A stretch of DNA of 64,000 nucleotides. It comes from Dimorphilus gyrociliatus (taxonomy: Eukaryota; Annelida; Polychaeta; Dinophilidae). This document shows, piece by piece, positions 48,601 through 58,234 of this stretch. A model generated the notes under the pieces. The model did not search any database and had not been told where the DNA came from. It saw only the letters and a list, made by a program, of their open reading frames with translations. Within the stretch, counting starts at the first letter, position 1; each line of letters starts with the position of its first letter. Location of the stretch: the NCBI GenBank assembly GCA_904063045.1, contig CAJFCJ010000003.1, positions 744,001 through 808,000 on the forward strand, written 5' to 3'. Made by a program: the position numbers and the translations under genes.

Positions 48601-51239
48601 CGGGGCATTCGCACCTATAGCCAACAATTAATAGTATACATTTGCCTTTGTTGCATGGATTAGTAGTACAAGCTGATGTAATTGCTAAAGAAATAGAAAT
48701 TCAATTGTTTCTTTTTCGATATGGAATACTTTTAGATAGATATAATCACGTGAGTTGCAGTTCTTTCCAGTCCATCCTGATGGGCATGTACATTCGTAAT
48801 CATTATCTCCTATAGGTTTACAGGTTCCTCCTCTTTCACATGGATTCTCAGAACAGAGATTGGAAGCTAGAATTATGGTTAACGAGTAAATAAAAAGAAA
48901 AATAGTTTGAGAGGAAGATTTTCAAGACTAATTGATAATAAAAAATTACTATAATATCAATTAGTTTATGAAAACTACCTATGTTACAGGTTGTTCCAGT
49001 CCATTGATCGAAACAAGAACATTTAAATGTGTCTCCATTGGGCGAGCAAGTACCATATATACAGGGATTAGGGTTACAAACTCTAGTAGCTAAATTAAAT
49101 GTAATTGTTTTACAACATTCAACTAACGACTATTGAGTGTAATACAATATAAACATTTCTTACGTATTTCGCAATATGTTCCCGTAAAATATTGAAAACA
49201 ATCACAGGCAAATCCACCATTTGTTTGTCTACAAACTCCAAATCGACAAGGGAACGAAATACATGGATTGAATTCTAAGAGAATGAAGGATTAATAAACA
49301 TATTTCTATTATAAGGCTATTAATAGTTGAAATATTTACGGTCATTACACCTATCACCTGTCCAACCAGTCTTACATTTACACCTATATCCATTGAAAAT
49401 TGGTTCACAAGTACCGTCATTAAAACATGGAGAAGATGAGCAAAAGTTAATTTCTGATTGTTAAGAAATTTCATATATTAGAAAATTAAGCTGTCAAAAG
49501 AAACTAGATTACGTTGGCCGCAATTTTTGCCCTCGTATCCAGCAGGACATAGGCACTCATAGCCACCAGATATATCTCTACAATTTCCCCTAACGCAAGG
49601 ATTATTGGAACATCTTATATTGTTATCTAAAATAAATTGATATATAGAATTGCTAGATTCAAAGATAATGACTTACCTATTTCACAGTTTCTTCCGGAAT
49701 ATCCAGAAGGACATAAGCATTCATAACCGCCAGATATATCTCTACAACTTCCTCTGACGCAAGGATTATTGGAGCATCTTATTATATTGTTATCTATAAT
49801 AAAACAATTTACGAAATGGTTGGATTCAGGGATTATCACTGACCTATTTCGCAGTTTCTTCCAGAATATCCAGAAGGACATAAGCATTCATAACCGCCAG
49901 ATATATCTCTACAACTTCCTCTGACGCAAGGATTATTGGAGCATCTTATTATATTGTTATCTATAATAAAACAATTTACGAAATGGTTGGATTCAGGGAT
50001 TATCACTGACCTATTTCACAGTTTCTTCCAGAATATCCAGAAGGACATAAGCATTCATAACCACCTGTTATATCTCTACAACTTCCCCTAACGCAAGGAT
50101 TATTAGAGCATCTTATTATATCGTTACCTATAATAAAACAATATACGAAATGATTGGATTCAGGGATTATCACTGACCTATTTCACAGTTTCTTCCAGAA
50201 TATCCAGAAGGACATAAGCACTCATAACCACCGGTTATATCTCTACAGCTTCCTCTAACGCATGGATTATCGGAGCATCTTGTTACGGTGTTACCTATAA
50301 CAAATTGTTTTACATGGTCATTAGACAGAAACTAATAGCTTACTTATTTGACAAAACTTCCCGAAAAAATTAGTTGGACATTGACATCTAAAATCTGTTC
50401 CCTCGACAATGCAAATGCCACCATTACAATAATTAACTGAACAGGGAGGGTCTAGATTCCTTATTTTATGGGATTTAATATTAATCCAGAACCTTGATAA
50501 CGATTGTACTGCTGTCATTCTGTCAAATGATTTTTATGGTATTCAATAATATTGAATAACTTTTAGTGAGTTTTCGATAAATATAAGCGAATGTTTTAAA
50601 AGTTGTTTTATACATACACAAACTCTATATCTCCGTAGTTATCTTCAGCAAACCATTCAAATTGTATTGTTGACTTGAGATTTGCCGCATTTTGAGTTAT
50701 AGATGTTTTTATCTTTCCGCCGCAAACCATACCGTGTCCCTCATTATTAAAAACAAAGACAAACTTTCCCACTCGCACTCCAGTGCCATACCGCCTAGCT
50801 TGAACCATAAATCCTCTAAATCCCGGACCGCTCTCAGTAATAATTTTACCTAAGCGATAAAGAGTTGAACTTATTCATGTTCGTCGGTCAATAAAGAACT
50901 TTATAAAAAGAGGAAAGCAATCATATGGAAAAACTTTTTTCAAAACAAAGATAGAAATGAAGAAATTTGAAAAATTCAACAGATTCTTCTCTTAATAAAT
51001 AGAAATATGTTTATTGGAAAATTATGAATTGTTTCTTTTCCTTAAATGATTAACAAACCGGTAATTATATCTCCCTTTCTATAGTTATTTGGTCGAATTT
51101 GAAACTGATAGGGAGAAGGTGACAGTTGAGCGTTGACGCCATGACCGGGCAACATCGAATCGCATACTATATCCGGTGATCCCTGAGATAACGAATAAAC
51201 TGATGTTATCATCAGTAAAAAGCTTATTAGTTGAATCAT
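45614..51239 (-). CDS. Secreted Reeler-domain protein with about 29 EGF repeats
   Basis: About 27 exons encode roughly 1,290 residues. Exon 1 (51239-51059) has a signal peptide ([20 protein letters not shown]) and the start of a Reeler domain. Exon 2 (50849-50618) holds its core ([12 protein letters not shown], then [17 protein letters not shown]). Exon 3 (50519-50344) ends it ([11 protein letters not shown]) and carries the first EGF. The next 21 exons each encode one EGF with phase-1 introns on both sides. The exon at about 46613-46280 holds three EGFs, the next one holds one, and the last exon (ending 45614) holds three. The EGFs follow CxxxPCxxGxCxxxxxxxxCxCxxGWxGxxC; classic Ca2+-binding DxxEC starts are not evident. 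There is no membrane span or anchor, so the product should be extracellular. The role (matrix or adhesion) is inference; the closest general likeness is to Notch/fibropellin-like EGF arrays. Confidence 0.85.
49500..50300 (-). repeat. Tandem array of five EGF exon-intron units, period 167 bp
   Basis: The marker ACAACTT (or a close variant) recurs at 49581, 49744, 49911, 50078 and 50245, so the spacing is 163 and then exactly 167 bp three times. Each unit is one EGF exon ([19 protein letters not shown] type) plus one intron of about 50 bp. Units 49744-49910 and 49911-50077 differ at only four positions, and their introns are identical. Confidence 0.93.
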
Positions 51240-51864
51240 AGCTGCACCACTTAGTTCCTGCTATCAGTTCCGCTTGAAAGCAGTTCAATACAGGGTAAGC
51301 CTTTGAATACACTTTATTATTGAACTTGCATATTATGATCCAGTTGATACGTCAAATAACGGCTTGGTCTTGTGTCCTACTAAGCATTATAACTCCAATA
51401 AGATATAACATTACTCATTTCTTGTAGACTTTATTGGAAATAGTTCAAAAACATCTGATTCATCACAGAACAATTTTTAATTTGATTTAGATTGGAATGT
51501 GAGAGTGTTTTTTTTAAAAATATACTGCAATACAGTAGTTCTTTACTATTTCAATAGACTTTCTTTGAATTGAACGAGACTAATAGGCCTTCTATAATTC
51601 CTTTCTCACGCCTACGAGTACTTTTTCTTAGTGGGATCAGGTAAAGCCAATAACCAGTGAGCCAATCAACTTGTGTATTTCGGTATTAGGAATGTTAGCA
51701 TTCTTAATTAGAGGACAAAATAAAGATTGATCTTTAAATTTCAATAAAAGATAAGTTTATAGGCATATTTTTACAAGAATTATGAAATAATATTTAAATA
51801 TACTTTCTATCATTTCTGTATTGTTCAACGATCTATATTGCAAAATATTTAATTATAGAGAAGT
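51240..51864 (-). other. Intergenic between HADH 3' end and the EGF gene start
   Basis: 625 bp, both neighbours on the minus strand. It should hold the HADH 3' UTR and the EGF-gene promoter. No TATA box in clear position and no other gene. Confidence 0.5.
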
Positions 51865-52467
51865 TTATTTGTTGTATTTGTAAAATCCTTCTCCAGTTTT
51901 AACACCAAACTTTCCCTCTTGAACAAGTTTATTAACCATTTCACTTGGTTCGAACTCTTGTATATCGGGATAAGCTTTGCTCCAACCGTCCAAAATAAAT
52001 TTGGTTGTATCTAAACCAACATAATCAGCTAATTCAAATGGTCCCATTGGATATCCGGCACCTAGTTTCATGGCAATGTCAATATCCTTTGCTGAAGCAT
52101 CACCTGTAATAGAATGGTTTGTAAATATATTTGTTTTATATGTTTGCAATATGTTAGAATTACCTCTTTCAAGCATTCGTACGGCAGAAACCATATAGGG
52201 AACGAGCAAACGATTAACAATAAAGCCTGGAGTATCCTTAGCTTGCACAGATACCTTTCCAAGTTTATCAGTGAACGATTTTAAATTTTGATAAGTTTCA
52301 TCAGTGGTTTGCGGAATTCTGACGATTTCAACAAGTTTCATAACTGGAACTGGATTGAAGAAATGTAAACCTCCAAAGTTAGATAATCTACTTTGGCTAC
52401 ATAAAGAAGCTATGTCGCCGATAGGTAGAGATGACGTATTGCTAGTAAAAATTGCTGACCTAGAAAA

Positions 52468-52498
<31 letters not shown>

Positions 52499-53078
52499 TA
52501 GTATTTATATATTCATAAATTGAGTTAATTCAATAAAGTAATTAATTACTCTGGTGCAGCCGAATCTAAATCTTTAAATAGCTTCTGCTTTATATCCAAA
52601 TTTTCAACAATAGCTTCAATAACCAAGTCAGTTGTTTTGGCAGTCTGAACAAGATCAGTAGATGCTTTTATTCTATTCATTGTTTCTTCCATGTATTTCT
52701 TTCCTTCATCGGAATTGTCTCCGTACTTCTTTTTGGCAACTCTAGCCAATGACTTTCCTACGCGACCTTTGGATGCATTTAACAAATCTTCATTCAAGTC
52801 GACCATAGTCACCTCAAAACCTGATTGTGCCGCAACCTGAATGTCAATAGAATAATAAATTGAATTATTTAATTAGAGAACTAGGATGCATCTGCGAAAA
52901 ATGCACTATTTAACAACAGATGATACGAGTGTAAAGTGAGATGTGTGGTAATATACTAGATACTTACTTGAGCAATTCCAGAGCCCATAAGGCCGCCGCC
53001 AATGACCGTAACATTACGAATAGCAAAATTAGCGACAGAAGTCGACAATTTCCTGCTTAAAATTTGAGAAAATGCCAT
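51865..53078 (-). CDS. HADH: Mitochondrial L-3-hydroxyacyl-CoA dehydrogenase
   Basis: Four exons, 53078-52968, 52836-52550, 52459-52164 and 52103-51865, encode 310 residues (human about 314). The N-terminus [14 protein letters not shown] looks like a mitochondrial presequence. The NAD-binding Rossmann motif is [13 protein letters not shown]. The catalytic region has [10 protein letters not shown] and the histidine in [17 protein letters not shown], and the C-terminal dimerisation domain has [14 protein letters not shown] and [20 protein letters not shown]. It catalyses the NAD-dependent third step of mitochondrial beta-oxidation for short and medium chains. Intron 3 (60 bp) is a stop-free multiple of three; its removal restores [11 protein letters not shown], the family sequence. 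Confidence 0.96.
52474..52499. repeat. AT dinucleotide microsatellite in HADH intron 2
   Basis: About 13 uninterrupted TA/AT units inside the intron 52460-52549. Confidence 0.85.
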
Positions 53079-54146
53079 GTTTTTCTTTCGATGAAAAAAA
53101 AAGGTTATACCAAATATCGTCTGCTAAGAGTTTTTTTTATTATTAAAAACTATAACTAGTTGAAGAGAAATGAACTACAGCGACCTCTACAATTCTACAT
53201 TTTAACCGGTCAAAATAATCAGATATTCTAATTGATCTCTATCGATAAATATATCAAAGGTCATAAAATATTTCAAGAACGTTTGTTTAAAACAAAAAAA
53301 GAAAAAAATTTATTAATATCTGAAAAATTCGAAGGAAAAGATATCAGTGTTTATTCTTTTTCTTTTAATATTATTATTTTTTGTTCATGTTTTGAAAGTT
53401 ACCTTTCAGTTTTTCTCAAGAAGAAACAATCACATTAAACACTACACGAAACCATTTACATATTTATATATATATATATGATTATTTTGTCAAAATCTTG
53501 AGTAGCATGCAAAAGAAACATAGATGAAAAAAAAAAGAAAAAAAAAATACAATGTAAGAGATGTAGCGTTATTTTTTTAATGATAGAGTAAATTTGGAGA
53601 TTTTAGGACAATAGTAAATCATGTCAACGATTGTAAATTGATGGTATGTAGATAAGTGTGGAGAGGATCATAACATTCCAGAATTGAGAAGGTAATAATG
53701 ACTTATTCTAGCCTTCAAATATTTCCTTTTTCTTGGATTGTTTTTTTTTCTTTTCTTTTTTTTTTACACTTAAATTTCGTTGGAAAAAAATGAATCACCA
53801 TACCTTTTTAGAAAAAGAAAGACAAAAGAAGTTGTAAATAAACTAAAGAGAAAAATGTTAATAATTTGAAGAAACAAGCACATATAATTGATGACAAAGT
53901 AACCCAAGCGTAATTGCGATATTTTTCGAAGTTTTAAATCAGACAACTTTCTCTCTCTTACATTCTTTTTCATACTTCATATACATTATATAGTTGAAAT
54001 AGTTGAAAACTATTTTAGAGCATCATGGAATATTTTTGTTTTTCTAATCATTAACCTTTACATTCATTATTGTTATATAAATTTGTTATGCTTTTTTTTT
54101 TATATTTTTCTTTTCTCTTTATCTCTATATCTCTTTTTGGTCAGAT
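53079..54146. other. Intergenic between SCAMP 3' end and HADH start
   Basis: About 1.07 kb with several homopolymer A and T runs (for example near 53525-53550 and 53738-53763). It contains the SCAMP 3' UTR and the HADH promoter; no other gene is supported. Confidence 0.5.
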
Positions 54147-57100
54147 TTAATATCTGTTACCAGGTCCACCAGAAAATTGACTTTGAGCAGCTTCGGAAAC
54201 AGCTGTAGCCGCTGTTTTCTACAAGAATACAAGAAAAGAAAATTTAATAAAAATATAACTTCAATAATCAAAAAAAAAAAAACTATTCAATAATGTTTGT
54301 AATGACTTACTTGAACTGTTTTATTACTCATTATATCCTTTGCAAATTCCTGTTGGGCTTTTTCGAAACTTGCTCCTGATCTTCTATAGATTCTGTGGAC
54401 CTATTTTAGATAGTTGAAAAAAGAAAACATTTAATATTAAATATACAATAAATATTTAATCGGAAAAAGACTGAAAAATGATTTAATAGAAATAATAGAA
54501 AAAGTTGATTATGAAAAGAAGAAAGCACCTTTGTTTTTATAAATATATATAATTATCAAAATTATTATTATTCGAAGAGTTTGAAACTGATGAAAAAAGT
54601 CAACTTATTCATTATTATTTGTTTTAAATCATTTAAATATTAATATTGATTTACTAAACTAAGCAATCAAGGTACAAGCAAGACAAAATTGAAAAGAAAA
54701 TAAGCATCAGTAGATATAAGCGAAAATTTTTGCATTACTCTCTCACCCTAATTAACAAGATTAACTGTCCTACTGCTATGATAATGAAAAGGATTCCAAT
54801 TATCAATCTAAATACGGCAACTGGCTTTCCTTTAGTATCATCCTGTCCAAATGACTTAATACCAACGTATACTCCGCTGTTATAAAATAATTATAACCTT
54901 AAGCAATTAACAGATTCATGCAAAATCAATTAATAAATTACTGAAATAAAATAAAATATATTTATGCCAACATTCCGAAACCTTTTCGCTTTTTTAAACT
55001 AGGAAAACTCAAGATGCGTATGGGGAATATAACAAAGAATTACAGACAGGACACTTATTAATTCGTAAGACTTTATATAAATATATATCGTGCTAAGAAA
55101 CCTTTATAAGTAGAGTTACACATCCAACGCAGAAAACGGCAAAAATCGTAGCCAGTAGAAACATGATGACTCCGACAATTTTTGCGGAAGTTGTTTTTTC
55201 AGTTATAACGCCTATGGCGGATAAAAATCCGCTATGTTTTTAAATTATAATATCGATTAATAATTTCGTTAAGACAGGAATGTTGATAAAATAAAATGAT
55301 TTTATATATATATATATTATATAAGTATTTAGGAACAAATGTAATATTTACCAAGTCCCATAGCCAGGTATTCCGACTGCTTGGAATATGCTGACTAAAA
55401 ATTGGAAAAAGAAGATAAAGAAGAATAAAAAGAAGTTAAAGGAAGAATCACTCCTGTTTAAACACATATAGTTATATGTTAGCCTTGGTAATTAGTAAGT
55501 AATCAAGGTATCCTTACCTAAATGCTTTGTATAACGGCCTAAACCAGCAAGCAAACGAACAAGGTGTAAATAGAATAAAATACAATATTGATAGACCAAA
55601 ACTTTGTCCATGACTCTCACCAGCTCCCAAAGCTGCCAAGGCTGCTAGAGTTCCTAACACATTAACTGCCAAACAGCAAGAATAAACGATCCACATAATG
55701 TAACCGATTCTAACAATTTTTTGAAATTCCATTGGGATTTCTACGGAAATATCTTGATAAAAGCATGGTTGTACACAGCATTTTTGCGGCAGAGGAGGAA
55801 AGTTATTAGCACGAACGCCAAATTGCTGATTTCTTAATTCTTGTTCTCTACGTTCAATTTCTGCAGCCTTTTTTTCTAATTCCTCTTGTCGTTTTTGTAA
55901 ATCGTCTGTAGCGACTTGGGCAGCTGATGGTGTATATGCTGGAGGTTCTTCCGTTGGTTTCATAATGGATGGTTGAGTTTGTGCGGGTTGAGGAGGTGGA
56001 ACATGATGAGTCTATAAAATGTCAAGAAAGAAAACAAATTATTTCGATAAATTTTCACAAATTTTCTATAGAACCATAACCAAAAAGCCTCAACCTCTTT
56101 CGTGTTAATAGAACAGAGACAAAGAAATATAAAAACCAACTATATATAGTCTATTAAAAACAGAGAAATCAATTAATAATTCTATTCTATCTTTATAAAT
56201 TTAAATATTTAAGAGATTGAAAAATGAACTGGAATAAAGATATATTGTTCTACTGTATGTAAATAAGCTGTAGGAATGACATATTCAATAGAGCAGTTGA
56301 ATACTGAAATGTATTCATCAGTAATAACATTTTTAGTATTTAATTACTGATTTACAAATTGTTCAAAAAGAAGAACTTATGTCGGATATAGAAATTTTAC
56401 TCTTCTACATAAATAAGTTTAATTTTGATTATTAGCTAACAAATTCAATTCATTAACCCTATAAATTCTATTTGAGCTATTGATTTCTCTACAGCAGTTT
56501 AAAGAATAATTCTGTAACATGTAATCCTTCTTATATATTAGTATCTATATTAATCTTCTATTTAAAGACTTTTCTTTTTAATTTTTGTTTAAAAAAATAA
56601 ATAAAAAGTAAGATAAAAAACTGGTTCACCAAACTAAAAATTTGTATAATTTTGTTTCTACTTAGATATCGTGTTCAGATTCTATTCAGTTTGAATAGGA
56701 TAGTTGTTACTATATATAAACTATTCAGTAACAACATTTATAAAAATACTATTCTCTATTGATGTATTGAATTATCGTTGTTTCTCTTTTACCACTAAAT
56801 CTCACATATTTAACTAAATAATAATTATACGAATTATAATAGCAATTTTTTAACACTTACTTCCTCCTAGTTTGGTTTAAATGAAAGTAAAAATGTAAAA
56901 TATTATTGAAAACACGTATATGTAATAATCTTCTGACTGTCACATGACTTAAATTACTCATTTGAAAAACCTAAAAATTCTTACCGATTGGGCAGCTGTA
57001 TTTTCGGAAAAGGGATTGAATTCATTTATAGTGGGTCTCGATTGACTTTTGGCTTGTTGAACAGCCGGATCCTAATTGATTAATACAATAAATTCAAAAA

Positions 57101-57186
57101 TACTAAAAATTTAATGCTTGTAAACATACCGCGAAAGGATTTGCTGCCTCTGGATCAGCAAATGGATTAGTGTCTGCGTCCGCCAT
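54147..57186 (-). CDS. Secretory carrier membrane protein (SCAMP)
   Basis: Seven coding exons per transcript: 57186-57130, 57071-56985, 56011-55518, 55453-55352, then either 55231-55102 or 54876-54747, then 54400-54311 and 54218-54147. Each version is 343 residues. Features: N-terminal NPF repeats ([22 protein letters not shown]) that bind EH domains; a Pro-rich stretch; a coiled coil (about [20 protein letters not shown]); and a four-span core that starts after [16 protein letters not shown], the SCAMP signature. The tail [20 protein letters not shown] matches SCAMP1-3. SCAMPs cycle between the trans-Golgi network, endosomes and plasma membrane and take part in exocytosis and recycling. The ATG lies within ATGGCGGAC, a YY1-like context. 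Confidence 0.93.
54747..54876 (-). other. SCAMP alternative exon 5b (mutually exclusive)
   Basis: 130-nt exon with acceptor ATAACAG and donor AGG|GTGAGA. It encodes [20 protein letters not shown], then a hydrophobic span ([20 protein letters not shown]). Length and both phases (2 in, 0 out) are the same as in exon 5a. Confidence 0.85.
55102..55231 (-). other. SCAMP alternative exon 5a (mutually exclusive)
   Basis: 130-nt exon with acceptor AACATAG and a weaker donor AAG|GTTTCT. It encodes [17 protein letters not shown] and a different last membrane span ([20 protein letters not shown]). It occupies the same place in the protein as exon 5b, after the conserved Cys that is split across the junction. 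Confidence 0.85.
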
Positions 57187-58234
57187 TCTATCCAATGTGA
57201 CTGAGAATTATAAGAGATATTTTAATTGTTAATTAATCTAACTAAGCGTATTTTCCAGAAAATTATTTATAAATAATTGTTCCAGGATGAGTCGATTTGG
57301 ATTTAGTGCGCATGCGCAAGTCGTATATTTCCTGTCTTGTTTCGTAAATGAGTTTTTAATAAGAAAAAAAACGTCAGGTTTTAAGTGAAACAAAAATATC
57401 ATTTATTTTACCCGAATTATTTCATCTCGTAAAATCTCGTTGCCACGTGCACCAAAATAAGGTCATTTCCGGTTTGTTGTCGATATTTTCGTCGGCTGGT
57501 TTACAAACTCGACTCTATTGGTTTACTCAAGATTTTCAGGTAATTTACCACTCTTAAAGCATATTTAATATTTTTGGAGACGTCCTACAGGTTTGTTTTT
57601 TTAATACAAAATTCGTGCATTTTAATCATTTTTTAGTTGTCAAAGGTATTGATTTGTACATCGTAGATTAGCAGTACAAGTGAAAATTTAGGATTGCTGT
57701 ACATTAAACTGGGTTATCAAATATATAATTTGATTATTGTATGTAAGATGCCTACGATATCATAAGAATTATTAAGTAAATTAGAATTAAGTGGTATTAA
57801 ATAACTGATCAACTATTCAAAGTCTATCCCCTAGCTGACTGTACTTTTAGAGGGTAACAAATTCCATTAAACAGTTTGTTATACAACTGTAAAGTTCATT
57901 CTATTCTAATACTAAGAAAATTTCTTTTACATAACATTTTAAGCAAATCGTTTTGTATAAAATTGCCACATTTTTTTTAATTGATTCCTTTTTTTTACTG
58001 TCTATTTAAGATTAAAATTTTCTGTATCTTAAGGATTTTATAAATTTAAATATTGATAATTTTTGTTTTTTTTAAAAAGCCAACTCCTTGTCCAAACTAA
58101 ATGAACTAAGTGCTTTTTAGAAGAAGTTAAAATTAAATATATATTTTATGCATAGTAGGAATAAGAGAGGGTAAAAATAAAAAAAAGAACAGTATCTCTG
58201 AAGGAAACTTTGTTCCTAACAGAATATGTAACGA
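57187..58234. other. Divergent SCAMP / SEC24 promoter region
   Basis: Contains a perfect NRF1 palindrome (57307-57318), an ETS-like TTTCCGG (about 57468-57474), a likely SEC24 noncoding first exon ending at 57539 (TCAG|GTAATT) and its 5' UTR intron. The tail contains an ATGTAA start-stop element at 58226-58231. No other coding exon is seen. Confidence 0.55.
57307..57318. promoter_or_regulatory. NRF1 consensus palindrome
   Basis: TGCGCATGCGCA, the full palindromic NRF1 (Drosophila ewg) consensus, lies 121 bp upstream of the SCAMP ATG and about 220 bp upstream of the presumed SEC24 first-exon donor. The sequence match is exact; function is inferred. Confidence 0.55.

Noticed and set aside
50344-50519. 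Possible additional intron ending at TCTAG before the first EGF of the Reeler gene
   Set aside because: The phase of the previous donor does not fit it, and reading through gives FWINIKS, the expected end of a Reeler domain.
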